Shown: in pieces, positions 1 to 9,001 of the stretch
How positions within the stretch are numbered: the stretch's first letter is position 1
Layout: every line of letters starts with the position of its first letter
Origin: Acidimicrobiales bacterium
Lineage (GTDB): Bacteria > Actinomycetota > Acidimicrobiia > Acidimicrobiales > Acidimicrobilacustridaceae
DNA: 64,000 nucleotides
Direction of reading: 5' to 3'
Assembly (NCBI GenBank): GCA_030830565.1
Contig: JAURMR010000035.1
Coordinates: 154,882-218,881 of the forward strand
Position numbers and translations under genes: made by a program
The notes under the pieces: generated by a model
What the model saw: the letters and a program-made list of their open reading frames with translations, nothing else
The model's database searches: none
What the model was told of the DNA's origin: nothing

Positions 1-811
1 CGGGAATCGCCGCGAGTGCAGCAGCACGATCGCCCGCCTTCCATGCGTCCCACATCCCCTGTAGTTGTGGTCCACGACCTAACCACTCGTGAAATGCCGC
101 GTACACCGGAACGTTCAAATAGGCCGCAATCGCAAACTTCGCTTGCGCGCGCACTGTGTCGGTGTCCTCGGAAGGTACGACAAAGATTCGAGCAACGATT
201 TCTTTGTCTTCTCCGTGCGCTTTCACAATTGGCGCAACACGAGCGACGTCGTCGGCCGACAGCCAGTTGATGATTGCGCCATCGCCTTCGCGACCAGCGA
301 GATTCAACATTCCCTCGCGAAGCGCAGCTATCAGAATCGGCACACGTTGTTCCGGAACTGTGCTGAGCTTGAAACCACGAATCGCGAAGGTGTCATAGGT
401 TTCGGTGACTTTTTCGCCCGTGAACGCGGCACGAAGAAACTGCACGGTGTCCCGCACTCGCTTATACGGCTCATCAAAGGCGATCCCGTTCCATCGACCC
501 ACGATGACATCGGAAGAGGTTCCGAGACCGAGCACGAATCGACCGGGCGCAGCTTGCGCCATTGCCAACGCGCTTTGCGCAATGACAGCGGGACCACGAG
601 TGAAAACCGGAACGATTGCGGTGCCGAGACGCAACGACGGCGCCCACTGCGAGGTCAACGCCAACGGCGTAAACGCATCAGTGCCATCAGTTTCGGCCGA
701 CCACGCATCGGTGTAGCCAAGGTCTGCGAGTTCAGCGATGCGGTCACGTTGCGCGTGCAACGGAACGCGATCAAACGGGATGGTGATGCCATACCCACGA
801 TAGGGCTCCAT
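1..811 (-). CDS. LLM class F420-dependent oxidoreductase (3' end cut by window)
   Basis: This minus-strand frame is missing from the ORF track because its stop lies outside the window. Translated from the ATG at 811 it begins MEPYRGYGITIPFDRVP and runs open to base 1. The pattern RIAELADLGYTDAWSAE, then LGTAIVPVFTRGP, then RFVLGLGTS, is the luciferase-like monooxygenase TIM-barrel signature of F420-dependent oxidoreductases. Such enzymes transfer hydride between F420 and a substrate; the substrate here cannot be told. About 270 residues are visible of a usual 300-350. Its ATG shares one base with the TGA of the upstream thioesterase gene, so the two are probably translated together. The fbiD gene at 32.8 kb fits an F420-making host. 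Confidence 0.85.
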   Translation of the reverse strand, partial: MEPYRGYGITIPFDRVPLHAQRDRIAELADLGYTDAWSAETDGTDAFTPLALTSQWAPSLRLGTAIVPVFTRGPAVIAQSALAMAQAAPGRFVLGLGTSSDVIVGRWNGIAFDEPYKRVRDTVQFLRAAFTGEKVTETYDTFAIRGFKLSTVPEQRVPILIAALREGMLNLAGREGDGAIINWLSADDVARVAPIVKAHGEDKEIVARIFVVPSEDTDTVRAQAKFAIAAYLNVPVYAAFHEWLGRGPQLQGMWDAWKAGDRAAALAAIP

Positions 812-1632
812 CACATCCCCTTCCAAGGACGGATCATCGCTGACTGACTTGCCGTTGCCATGAGCGTTCCGTCTTCGGCCCACAGGTAAATGTGTCCGTG
901 GCCGAATCCTCGCGCTACTGCTTCGATACGGACATCGGCGAGCACCCATTTGGTGGGCACAATGTTCATCACCCGAATGGTGTTGTCGAGACTGTTTGAG
1001 TTGATTTCGGAAGTGACGGCCATACCGAGGCCCATCGGAACGAAATCTCCAAGCACAGCGAGCGAGGCCGCGGAGGTTTCGAGGATCTCGGGCATGCGCA
1101 CCCAGAAGGCCGTGCGTCCTGTGCCGGGTTCATCGATGGCCATGCGCATATCGAGTCGGCTGGAAATGGAGTTGCCCGGATCGAACCGAAGTTGGCGCGG
1201 AGGACACTCTTCCGGACGAGGCACCTCCGGTGCGGTGATCCATTGGCCTTCTTCGGCCATGTCACGACTGCCGAGCGAGGCATTCACAATGAAAATCGTC
1301 GTATCGCCGACCTGCCCGGTCACCCGGGCCTGGGTTGTCGTGCGACCAGCCGCATCGATCCGAAGATCGAGATCAACCACAGATGGCGGTTTCGTGTAGT
1401 TGATGTACTGAGCGCAGGCCCACACCACAGGCCTCTCGGTCACCCGCTCAAGGGCATCGATTGCTGCACCGAGGCCACAACCGCCAAAGAGCGTGCCGAG
1501 ACCACTGCAAATGCCCTCGGTGACAGGCAAATACCAGCGCATGGGGTTGTGCGTGGGCTGGAGTCCCAGCCATTCCTTTGCATCCACCGGAACGATCGTA
1601 GATGGCCTGCGGTTCTTTACCTCCACTGTCAC
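811..1632 (-). CDS. Acyl-CoA thioesterase-like double-hotdog protein
   Basis: The protein resembles TesB-type acyl-CoA thioesterases: an N-terminal hotdog with the LGTLFGGCGLGAAIDALERVT helix region and a second hotdog ending in GHGHIYLWAEDGTLMATASQS. The family hydrolyses acyl-CoA thioesters in the cytoplasm. I chose the GTG at 1632 (protein VTVEVKNRRPS) over the track's GTG at 1647, because the first five codons look non-conserved; this choice is uncertain. It overlaps the F420-type oxidoreductase start by one base, indicating an operon. It is one of three TesB-like proteins in the window; the chain length of its substrate is unknown. Confidence 0.75.
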   Translation of the reverse strand: MTVEVKNRRPSTIVPVDAKEWLGLQPTHNPMRWYLPVTEGICSGLGTLFGGCGLGAAIDALERVTERPVVWACAQYINYTKPPSVVDLDLRIDAAGRTTTQARVTGQVGDTTIFIVNASLGSRDMAEEGQWITAPEVPRPEECPPRQLRFDPGNSISSRLDMRMAIDEPGTGRTAFWVRMPEILETSAASLAVLGDFVPMGLGMAVTSEINSNSLDNTIRVMNIVPTKWVLADVRIEAVARGFGHGHIYLWAEDGTLMATASQSAMIRPWKGM

Positions 1633-1655
1633 ACCCCATCGGCACACTCACTCCT

Positions 1656-1853
1656 ATGAAGAAGCGACCCACTCTCCACACCAGCGGTGTCCATCGCCTC
1701 CCCGAGGGGCCTGCCTCGTGGCAGCTCGATGACGCCACCCGACAACGTGCCTTGGCCGGCATCGCACAGGCTCGTGCCGCGCTTGCGGCGGCATTGGCCT
1801 CACACGATGCGCCGCCAACCCTCGAACTGCACAATCACGCAACAGCGGCCTAG
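1656..1853 (+). CDS. Small hypothetical protein (65 aa)
   Basis: The ORF track gives an 83-residue ORF; I prefer the ATG at 1656 (MKKRPTLHTSGVHRLPEGP). The product is a basic N-terminus followed by an alanine-rich predicted helix (RALAGIAQARAALAAALAS). There is no membrane segment or signal peptide. It starts about 25 bases from the divergent thioesterase start and ends 18 bases before the stop of the convergent surface-protein gene, so it fills the gap exactly. The composition looks coding, but I recognise no family. Confidence 0.45.
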   Translation: MKKRPTLHTSGVHRLPEGPASWQLDDATRQRALAGIAQARAALAAALASHDAPPTLELHNHATAA

Positions 1854-1870
1854 GCCGCCTGCCGCGTCAC

Positions 1871-3193
1871 CTAGCGGTAGTAGCCCAGCACGTCAATGAT
1901 GAACTGCGTGGAACCACCACTGCCGTTGATCACCGAGATCTGCCGTGTGCCATTGAGCGTGAGAGTGACACCGTTGGCCAAAACCTGACCCGACTCGCTC
2001 CAGTTAATCGTCGACGCAGACACCACAGTCGTTCCACCCGGATTCACTGCGAGGTACCCGGCGCCGACGGTGTCCACCACAGTCACGTTCGCAAACACTG
2101 CGGTCGCACCTACTGGCACAAAGTTTGCGGTCACTTGCACGCCATTGACGTTGTAGGAGTTCGCCACCGAAATGGTGCGGTTCTGTCCGCTGCCGAGAAC
2201 GCCATTTTGCGCGTACGTGGCGAGCCGCGAGTCATACACACGAGCCGGCGTCACTGGCGTGAACGCGCCGGCAGTCGAAGGACCCGAAAGCATCCGCCAT
2301 GTTCCGGGTGTTCCGCCGGCCACGCAGAACCAGATCACACCAGCACTATCAACGACGATGTCGCGAGTTTCGTAGGTGCCGCCGGAGGTGAGCGGCGACG
2401 TCGCGGTGTTATCGAAGCGAAATGCTGTTCGTGTGGTGCCAACTGAAACGCCGACATCGCCTCGGGCCTCAATCGCCGGGTATCCGATTTCATTTGCTGT
2501 GGCTTGTACTCCTGCGACGTCTCCCGAGGCGCGCATTCCGATCCGGCCAACGCCGGTCACGCCAATTCCGTTCGTCCCCCGGCCATACACGCCAGCCAAG
2601 GCAATTCCCGTCGGGTACAACTCTTGCATGTCAGCAAAGAGAGCATGGGAGGTCGCAGACGCTGCATACACGCCCTGCCCATTCGTCGAATACCCGGAAA
2701 TGCCGGCCGCTGGTCCTTCGCCATAAACACCGACGCCGTCATTTCCCGTTGACGTGCCTTGCACCGCGCGAGCATTCGTTCCTTGCACCTGAGCATCAAC
2801 ACCGATGGCACTTGCTCCGGCGCCACCATTTGCGATCACCGCAGGACTCCCACCAAAGAAATTTCCTTGCGCAGCTGCAGCAGGAGATGCCGTGGCAATG
2901 ATTCCCGCTCCACCTGCAACAGCACCGGCGGCGAGAACACCCGCGGCGCGCAATGCGTGACGTCGCGACATCGAGGCATGCTCAGTCCCCTCGACCACAT
3001 CACTGCCCGCTTCTGCAACCGAGGTCGCACTGGCTGCGGTGACATCCGCCGTCGGCCGCGCTCCATCAACGCTGAGCGGCCCACGCTGGAGTTCAGACTT
3101 CAGTGCATCAAGTTCTCGCGCCAACTCGTCGATTCGACGAGCCAATTGCTCCGTGCGGTCGTAGTTGCAGTCCAACTCGTGGTCGGCGTTCAT
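1871..3193 (-). CDS. Tat-exported surface protein with N-terminal coiled coil and C-terminal YDSR domain
   Basis: About 440 residues. The start ATG at 3193 follows a GGGGGAA ribosome site, so the track's six extra residues are dropped. Residues 10-37 form a heptad-like helix (RTEQLARRIDELARELDALKSEL). A twin-arginine motif SRRHALR (arginines near 77-78) and an Ala-rich stretch ending SPAAAA form a late Tat signal. The middle has short Gly-rich repeats such as GVYGRGTNGIGVTG, like fibre or beta-helix proteins. Then come IWFCVAGGTPGTWR and a C-terminal domain from VYDSR to FIIDVLGYYR. This last domain recurs in three other exported proteins of the window. The gene at 16898 is a paralog with the same order of parts. 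Function is unknown; a surface or adhesive role is inference. Confidence 0.8.
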   Translation of the reverse strand: MNADHELDCNYDRTEQLARRIDELARELDALKSELQRGPLSVDGARPTADVTAASATSVAEAGSDVVEGTEHASMSRRHALRAAGVLAAGAVAGGAGIIATASPAAAAQGNFFGGSPAVIANGGAGASAIGVDAQVQGTNARAVQGTSTGNDGVGVYGEGPAAGISGYSTNGQGVYAASATSHALFADMQELYPTGIALAGVYGRGTNGIGVTGVGRIGMRASGDVAGVQATANEIGYPAIEARGDVGVSVGTTRTAFRFDNTATSPLTSGGTYETRDIVVDSAGVIWFCVAGGTPGTWRMLSGPSTAGAFTPVTPARVYDSRLATYAQNGVLGSGQNRTISVANSYNVNGVQVTANFVPVGATAVFANVTVVDTVGAGYLAVNPGGTTVVSASTINWSESGQVLANGVTLTLNGTRQISVINGSGGSTQFIIDVLGYYR

Positions 3194-3292
3194 GGTTCCC
3201 CCAAAGTCCAAATCAACGAATTTCCGATACTAGAGCGAACTATTACGCGAAGGCCCGGACCTTGCCCCAGCAACACGGCATAGGATCGGCTC

Positions 3293-4471
3293 ATGCGTGA
3301 AGTCGTGATTGTCGATGCCGTCCGTACCCCTGTTGGCCGTCGTAACGGGGCATTGTCCTCGATGCATTCGGCTGACCTTCTTGCCGTGCCATTCAAGGCG
3401 CTGTTCGACCGCACGGGTATGGACCCGGCGCAGGTCGGTCAGGTCGTGGGCGGATGTGTGAGCCAAATTGGCCAGCAAGCGTTCAACATCACCCGCACTG
3501 CGTGGCTGACCGCTGGGCTTCCTCTTGAGGTCGCCGCAACCACCGTCGATACGCAGTGTGGGTCGAGCCAACAAGCCGTCGATATCGCCTACGCGCTTAT
3601 CGCCGCTGGCGTCATCGACAGCGCCGTCGCTGGTGGCGTCGAAGTAATGAGCAAGGTTCCGATCGGCTCGAACGTTGCCAAGGGACTCGATATGGGCTCA
3701 CCCATTCCGAAGTCGTACTTCCCGCAGTACGAATACACCTCTCAGTTCGATGGCGCCGAGCGCATCGCAAAGAAGTGGGACATCACTCGAGAAGACACCG
3801 ATGCCCTTGGCCTGTCGTCACAAGAGCGCGGCGCACGCGCCTGGGCCGAGGATCGTTTCGCAACCCAGATCGTTCCCGTTGATGCTCCCGACCTCGGTGA
3901 AGACGGAAAGCCGTCTGGTACCACCCACCACGTTGCACGCGATGAAGGCCTGCGCGACACCACCATCGAAAGCCTCGCCGGCCTCAAGCCCGTGTTCGGT
4001 GAAGACGGCGTGCACACCGCTGGCAACGCATCGCAAATTTCCGATGGTGCTGGCGCCGTGCTTCTCATGACGCCAGAGAAGGCCAAGGAACTTGGTCTCA
4101 ACCCAATCGCCCGCATTGTCGACACCTGCCTTGTTGGCGTCGACCCAGTGCTCATGCTCACCGGCCCGATCGATGCCACACAGCATCTCCTCGAACGCAA
4201 CAACCTTTCGGTCAATGACATTGACCTGTTTGAAATCAATGAAGCATTTGCTTCTGTCGTTCTGGCTTGGGCCCGCGAACTCGATGGCGATCTCGAACGA
4301 GTGAACCCCAACGGTGGAGCGATTGCGCTTGGCCACCCACTTGGTGGCACCGGTTCCATCCTCATCACCAAAGCCGTGCACGAACTTCAGCGCACTGGTG
4401 GCAAGCGTGCGATCGTCACGATGTGCTGTGGTGGCGGACTCGGCACCGGTACACTCATCGAACGGATCTAA
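3293..4471 (+). CDS. Thiolase family protein (acetyl-CoA acetyltransferase / 3-ketoacyl-CoA thiolase)
   Basis: At 392 residues this is full length for a thiolase. The acyl-accepting cysteine is Cys89 in TQCGSSQQ. The C-terminal active site is present as GGAIALGHPLGGTGS (His348) and MCCGGGLGTG (Cys378/379). Thiolases either cleave 3-ketoacyl-CoA in beta-oxidation or condense two acyl-CoA. The sequence resembles FadA-type enzymes of actinobacterial fatty acid or steroid degradation, but the substrate cannot be fixed by reading. The ATG at 3293 follows an AGGATCGG ribosome site. It is transcribed alone and ends in a hairpin terminator. Confidence 0.92.
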   Translation: MREVVIVDAVRTPVGRRNGALSSMHSADLLAVPFKALFDRTGMDPAQVGQVVGGCVSQIGQQAFNITRTAWLTAGLPLEVAATTVDTQCGSSQQAVDIAYALIAAGVIDSAVAGGVEVMSKVPIGSNVAKGLDMGSPIPKSYFPQYEYTSQFDGAERIAKKWDITREDTDALGLSSQERGARAWAEDRFATQIVPVDAPDLGEDGKPSGTTHHVARDEGLRDTTIESLAGLKPVFGEDGVHTAGNASQISDGAGAVLLMTPEKAKELGLNPIARIVDTCLVGVDPVLMLTGPIDATQHLLERNNLSVNDIDLFEINEAFASVVLAWARELDGDLERVNPNGGAIALGHPLGGTGSILITKAVHELQRTGGKRAIVTMCCGGGLGTGTLIERI

Positions 4472-4519
4472 TCGGTACACACCTTCGGCGGACAACGAGT
4501 CCAACGATTCAATTTGTAG

Positions 4520-4551
4520 AAAAGAGCCTCGACCTTGGGTCGGGGCTCTTT
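4520..4551 (+). terminator. Rho-independent-like terminator after the thiolase gene
   Basis: AAAGAGCCTCGAC pairs with GTCGGGGCTCTTT around a short loop with one mismatch. It lies 49 bases after the thiolase stop and before the nuclease gene. Confidence 0.7.
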
Positions 4552-4628
4552 CGCGTGACGCACCCACCTTCTAAGGTCACGCAATCGCCGCGTACGCAGC
4601 CGAAACCCCCCTCAACGTCGAGGTCCCA

Positions 4629-5255
4629 ATGGCAACGAACGCACGCTCGGCTCACCCAGCACCACGTACTCGTTCGAAACTCGAACGATCCAATGCGCGT
4701 CGACGCAGCTCTGCCACCTTCATTGCACTTATCGGCGCCATGGGCGTGTTCCTCTTCGCCGGATCAATAACCCTCTTTGTGTTCGTACTCACCACCGTCG
4801 CACGTCACAGCGCAACGCCCTATGCAGCAGAACCAACCGTGATTAGTGTGATCGACGGCGACACGATCGATGTACGCATTGGTTACAAACGCCAGCGAGT
4901 TCGTCTCCTCGGTATCGACACTCCCGAAACCAAAGATCCACGCAAACCCGTGCAATGTTTCGGACGAGAAGCCAGCGATCACACCAAACAACTTCTCCCC
5001 CGAGGCACCATCGTCCGCCTCGAACTCGACACCGAAGAGCGCGATGTCTACAACCGCCTACTGGCGTATGTCTGGCGTGCCTCCGATGGACACTTCATCA
5101 ACCTCGACCTCGTGGCCTCCGGCTATGCCGACATCCTGTCGATTGCCCCCAACACCGCCCATGCTGACGAGCTTCGGGCCGCAATGAACGGAGCCAAAGC
5201 CGCTCCCCTAGGACTGTGGGCTGCCTGCGGTGGCCCTGACAAACCTGCCTCATGA
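4629..5255 (+). CDS. Membrane-anchored or secreted thermonuclease (SNase-like)
   Basis: 208 residues. A basic N-terminus is followed by a hydrophobic segment (about residues 36-62), which should be a signal anchor or uncleaved signal peptide. The rest is the staphylococcal-nuclease OB fold: VISVIDGDTIDV, then VRLLGIDTPET, then ERDVYNRLLAYVW, then NLDLVASGYA. The calcium aspartates and catalytic Arg/Glu/Arg positions of the family appear present. Such enzymes cut DNA and RNA outside the membrane. The ATG has a weak GAGG ribosome site. A perfect 8-base inverted repeat lies at codons 15-20 (see findings). Confidence 0.88.
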   Translation: MATNARSAHPAPRTRSKLERSNARRRSSATFIALIGAMGVFLFAGSITLFVFVLTTVARHSATPYAAEPTVISVIDGDTIDVRIGYKRQRVRLLGIDTPETKDPRKPVQCFGREASDHTKQLLPRGTIVRLELDTEERDVYNRLLAYVWRASDGHFINLDLVASGYADILSIAPNTAHADELRAAMNGAKAAPLGLWAACGGPDKPAS

Positions 5256-5281
5256 GGACCTGAGCGGGCTCGGGCGATACC

Positions 5282-6124
5282 GTGACACCCGTGACGACAC
5301 TTGCCGAACGCTTGGGCTACGCCGCGGATGCCCGAATAGTCATCATCAATAGTGACGACCTCGGCTTGTGCCATGCCTCAAACACCGGCACCTACGAGTC
5401 GCTTCGCCAAGGTGTTTGCACCAGCGCCACGCTCATGGTCCCGTGCGCTTGGGCTCGTGAAGCCGCTTCAGACTTCCGCGGTGAGGACATCGGCGTTCAC
5501 CTGACTCTCAATGCAGAATTCGAGCGCTACCGCTGGGGACCAATTACTCATGCGCCGTCATTGCTTGATGGTGACGGTGGCTTTCCCCGCACCGTTGCCG
5601 ACCTCTGGGACCACGCTGATCTCGACGAAGTTCGGCGCGAATGTCGAGCACAGGTTGAGCGCGCCATTCTTTGGGGCTTCGATGTCAGCCACCTCGATTC
5701 CCACATGGGAGCGCTACAGCTGCGCCCCGAGTTTTTTGATGTCTATCTCGATCTCGCCGTTGAGTTCGGACTTCCCTTGCGACTGTCAGGCGCATCAACC
5801 GAACGCAGTATCGGATTTCCGTTCCGCCGACTAGCTGCCGAGGAAGGAATCATTTCGCCTGATCACTTCCTGTACGTCAACGGTGTCGGAAGCAGACGCG
5901 TCATTGAAAAGGCTGTCTTCGAACTTCGCCCCGGAGTAACGGAGATGTACGTGCATCCCGCAACCGACACGCCTGAGTTGCGTGCGATAGGCACCGACTG
6001 GGCATCTCGCGTCGATGATCTGCATCTTGTGTGCCACGACTCTCGCCTGCGCACCATGCTCGAACGATCCGGTGCTGTCCTTCTCGGCTACCGCGAACTT
6101 CGAGAGCTCCAACGCGCGGGCTAA
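5282..6124 (+). CDS. ChbG/HpnK (YdjC) family carbohydrate deacetylase
   Basis: 280 residues, GTG start. The YdjC fold is shown by IVIINSDDLGL with the metal-binding Asp pair, GVHLTLNAE, HLDSHMGALQLRP with a metal His, and the late TEMYVHPA. The family removes acetyl groups from N-acetylated sugars or oligosaccharides in the cytoplasm. It follows the nuclease gene by 26 bases and could be co-transcribed. The exact sugar substrate is unknown. Confidence 0.85.
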   Translation: MTPVTTLAERLGYAADARIVIINSDDLGLCHASNTGTYESLRQGVCTSATLMVPCAWAREAASDFRGEDIGVHLTLNAEFERYRWGPITHAPSLLDGDGGFPRTVADLWDHADLDEVRRECRAQVERAILWGFDVSHLDSHMGALQLRPEFFDVYLDLAVEFGLPLRLSGASTERSIGFPFRRLAAEEGIISPDHFLYVNGVGSRRVIEKAVFELRPGVTEMYVHPATDTPELRAIGTDWASRVDDLHLVCHDSRLRTMLERSGAVLLGYRELRELQRAG

Positions 6125-6133
6125 AGGCAATAG

Positions 6134-6994
6134 TCAGAGTTGCTTCGACATGCGCTGATAACGCGTTGTCGCAACCGCTCCTGACGATTCAACAAACGAA
6201 CGCGCAGCATCGTCAGGCAAATCAGCGACGATAACTTTGTCGAATTCAGCGATCATCAAGTCCCGGCAGATCTGCCCAAGTAATGCTTGGCCGATTCCGC
6301 GCCGACGGGCAGATTCATCAACGATGAGCGGGCCAGTCCAACCGGCCCTCGTTATGGAATGACATCCGATTCCAACAACGACGGGGTCAGACTGACCTTT
6401 CAGCGCTACGTGACAGGTTCCGTGTTCAAGAGCTCGGGCAATTTCGTCGGCGATACGAGGCCAACCCGAGGTAGCGGCGAGCAACACCCTGGTGACGTCC
6501 TCGTCATGAACGGCGCGACGGACCACGATGCCTTCCGGTGGTTGCGCGCGAAACGAGGTTGCAACTTCGAATGACTGCCAAAACTCGTGAGTCTCGTACC
6601 CTCGTGCGCTACAGAGCGAAGCAATAGGTGACTCAACCGGAACACCTGGCCAGAGCGAAAACGGAAGAACGCCGCCGACGACGATTCGTCGTGCTCCGCG
6701 CTCGGCGGCCCAGGTTTCCGCGTGTTGCAAAAGGTCTGTGCCCCGGCCGATGCGCTGCACGCTCGGACCCACAGCAATCAAGCGAATTGCTGCGACTAAC
6801 TCGCCATCGATATCTCGATCAACACCGACCGCCACCACCGACTCTCCATCGGGAGTCGCCATCACGATTCCAGAACGTTCATGACATCCAGTCAGAAGTT
6901 CATCGGGAGTGAGGTCCTCTTCGGCTGCGACGCGCAACATCAAATCGACGAGGTCGTCGACTCGATCTGCACCCCAAGGAGTGAGTTCGATCAC
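6134..6994 (-). CDS. Tandem GNAT N-acetyltransferase
   Basis: The track starts this ORF at 7096, but the leading residues (MRGRCCGPC...) overlap the upstream gene in another frame. The GTG at 6994 overlaps the upstream TGA as GTGA and gives VIELTPWGADRVDDLV, 286 residues. Two GNAT modules are visible: the first has IAVGPSVQRIGRGTDLLQHAE, the second LIVDESARRRGIGQALLGQI, both with the acetyl-CoA-binding R/Q-x-x-G-x-G/A loop. The target is unknown. MshD, the last enzyme of mycothiol synthesis, is also a tandem GNAT, and mca lies two genes upstream in the same operon, so a mycothiol role is possible but unproven. Confidence 0.75.
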   Translation of the reverse strand: MIELTPWGADRVDDLVDLMLRVAAEEDLTPDELLTGCHERSGIVMATPDGESVVAVGVDRDIDGELVAAIRLIAVGPSVQRIGRGTDLLQHAETWAAERGARRIVVGGVLPFSLWPGVPVESPIASLCSARGYETHEFWQSFEVATSFRAQPPEGIVVRRAVHDEDVTRVLLAATSGWPRIADEIARALEHGTCHVALKGQSDPVVVGIGCHSITRAGWTGPLIVDESARRRGIGQALLGQICRDLMIAEFDKVIVADLPDDAARSFVESSGAVATTRYQRMSKQL

Positions 6995-8106
6995 GCTTCT
7001 GGAGCCACTGCATCGTCCGGAGATGCCGAGCGGCCACGCGATGCGAGGATGGTTGCAATCACTGCCACGACAAGGACCACAGCAGCGACCGCGCAACTGA
7101 CGAGAAGCGCTCTATCGAGTCCAGACAGCACTTCATCGACGATCACTCCGGCGGACGAGATTCCAAGTACGCCGCCGGCGATGTGCTCGATCGCACGTTC
7201 ACGTCCGCTAGAGGCCATGAACGCAATAATTCCCGCCCCGACAAATGCACCAACCGCACCAGCAATCACTGCAAGCCAGCGACGGCGCGCGATCAGTAGA
7301 CCGCCAATGGCGACGACAACTGCAACCGCAGGGAACACGATCGAACCCACACGGAGGACCCGTACCCACGTACGAATTCGTTCAAGGCCGGGTGCATCGA
7401 CTAACTGAAGCTTCACGTCAATCGAAGCGAGATTCACGTTGTCGAGAATATGAATGCCGCGCTGATCAAGTTGATTGTTGATTTCTGAAAGAGAGGAACC
7501 AAGGTCAAGCGATAGTCCCTGCGAATCGATGCTCACGAACCGATTACTTCCGTCGACTGCATGAACGAATTCATCATGCGTTGCACGAACCGCCGCTTCC
7601 CAGACGCTCACAAATGCATCGGTCTTTACGACTTGCACTGCTGCGAGCGCGATGACATCAGTGACCTTGTCGGTGACGGTTCCCGAAAATCCGCTGAGAG
7701 GACCAGGGAGCACTCCACCAACGATGTCGTCGACACCAACAACGGTGACAATCTGTGTTGCGATAGCTCGTGCAACATCATCTTGCACCTGCGGATTGTT
7801 GACAATTGCCTTGCTCGTTGCAACCCATGTGTCTTCGTCGAGGATGGCTTGGGCTGTTGAGAACGATGCAACGCCAAACACTGCTGAAAACCCGGCGAGG
7901 AACAACATAACAATTCCGATGACCACTCGGGCGCGACGTGGTTGAGTGACCGCTGACGCACCTGAAGGTGTCGTGCGCGAGGTCGCTTCAACCGCAACGG
8001 ATCCAGAACTCGCCGATGGAACAGCCGCCTGAGACCGTGGCTCAATCGGTGGCTGAGTCGGAGGTTGGGCCGGCGGTTGCGTAGGTGGGGTATCAGGCCA
8101 AGTCAT
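6991..8106 (-). CDS. Conserved membrane protein with Pro-rich N-terminus
   Basis: The ATG at 8106 lies one base after the mca stop; the track's upstream extension is a shadow of mca. The 371-residue protein starts MTWPDTPPTQPPAQPPTQPP, a cytoplasmic Pro/Gln stretch. It then has a transmembrane helix (VVIGIVMLFLAGFSAVFGVA), a long extracytoplasmic region (about residues 90-270), and three more hydrophobic segments near the C-terminus. I recognise no named family. Its position between mca and the GNAT gene, with a one-base gap and an overlap, makes a three-gene operon. Confidence 0.7.
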   Translation of the reverse strand: MTWPDTPPTQPPAQPPTQPPIEPRSQAAVPSASSGSVAVEATSRTTPSGASAVTQPRRARVVIGIVMLFLAGFSAVFGVASFSTAQAILDEDTWVATSKAIVNNPQVQDDVARAIATQIVTVVGVDDIVGGVLPGPLSGFSGTVTDKVTDVIALAAVQVVKTDAFVSVWEAAVRATHDEFVHAVDGSNRFVSIDSQGLSLDLGSSLSEINNQLDQRGIHILDNVNLASIDVKLQLVDAPGLERIRTWVRVLRVGSIVFPAVAVVVAIGGLLIARRRWLAVIAGAVGAFVGAGIIAFMASSGRERAIEHIAGGVLGISSAGVIVDEVLSGLDRALLVSCAVAAVVLVVAVIATILASRGRSASPDDAVAPEA

Positions 8107-8107
8107 C

Positions 8108-8959
8108 TCAAAAAATTCCTGCAAAGAGATCGGTCTCGGGCAACAGCGTCTCCACTCGGGAATGGGCGAGAATGTAGTCCTCATAAGGGTGAACGGAGCG
8201 GGCGATTTCACGCGGAAGCCCAAACCAAAATGCCGAATCGGGGTCGACCTGGGTTTCATGTGCCAAAAGCGCTTCGAGCCGCACGTCGAACCAAGGGCCG
8301 ATGTCGATCGTTGTGGTCACTCGATCATCTTGGTTTGGCCTCGTGAACCAATCTTCGGAAAACGGCGACTCAAGGCCAAGTTCCACAAACTTGTTATGCG
8401 TCGCCTCGACTCGCGCTCTTGACCACACTGAGTAATACATCTTGAGTGGCGTGAAGGGTTCACCGAGATCCGGGCGATAGCTCGGATCTCCCGCAAGATC
8501 GAAGGCCGGCAATGAAATGTCATGGACTCGCAAATGGTCCGGGTGCGGGTATCCCTGCTGATCGTCTCCGTAGGTAAGGATCACCTGTGGGCATTCGCGA
8601 CGAATAATCTCCACAAGCCGAGCAACAGCTTCGTCGAAATCCGCGTTGGCAAACGCTTCGGGACGGGCGTTGGCCTCAGTTTCAGGCATTCCCGAATCCC
8701 GATAGCCGAGCATCACAACTTCGTCATAGCCAATGAGTGCCGACGCCACCTCGAGTTCACGCTTACGAACCGCCGCAAGATCGGCTCTGATCTCGGGGCG
8801 ATCCATCACGGGGTTGAGGATGTCGCCCTCTTCCCCACCGGTGCAGGTGACGAGAACAGCCCGCACACCTTCGGTCTTGTACTTGGCAACGGTCGATGCA
8901 CCCTTAGAGGCTTCGTCGTCGGGATGAGCATGAATTGAGAGCAGACAGCGGTCAGCCAT
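8108..8959 (-). CDS. mca: Mycothiol S-conjugate amidase
   Basis: 283 residues, matching Mca of mycobacteria in length. The zinc-binding AHPDDE motif (His12, Asp15) and the second zinc histidine in YPHPDH (about residues 138-142) are present, as are CTGGEEGDILNP and the long C-terminal half typical of Mca rather than MshB. Mca cleaves mycothiol conjugates of electrophiles and drugs to a mercapturic acid for export. It leads an operon with a membrane protein and a tandem GNAT. This implies the host makes mycothiol. Confidence 0.88.
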   Translation of the reverse strand: MADRCLLSIHAHPDDEASKGASTVAKYKTEGVRAVLVTCTGGEEGDILNPVMDRPEIRADLAAVRKRELEVASALIGYDEVVMLGYRDSGMPETEANARPEAFANADFDEAVARLVEIIRRECPQVILTYGDDQQGYPHPDHLRVHDISLPAFDLAGDPSYRPDLGEPFTPLKMYYSVWSRARVEATHNKFVELGLESPFSEDWFTRPNQDDRVTTTIDIGPWFDVRLEALLAHETQVDPDSAFWFGLPREIARSVHPYEDYILAHSRVETLLPETDLFAGIF

Positions 8960-9001
8960 TGCCGCACGCTACCGGTCCAAGAAGGGGGCGGCACCGCGCC
9001 A

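Noticed and set aside
89-847. 252-residue plus-strand ORF at the window start
   Set aside because: It is the shadow of the F420-type oxidoreductase read on the minus strand; the protein is Arg-rich without any known pattern.
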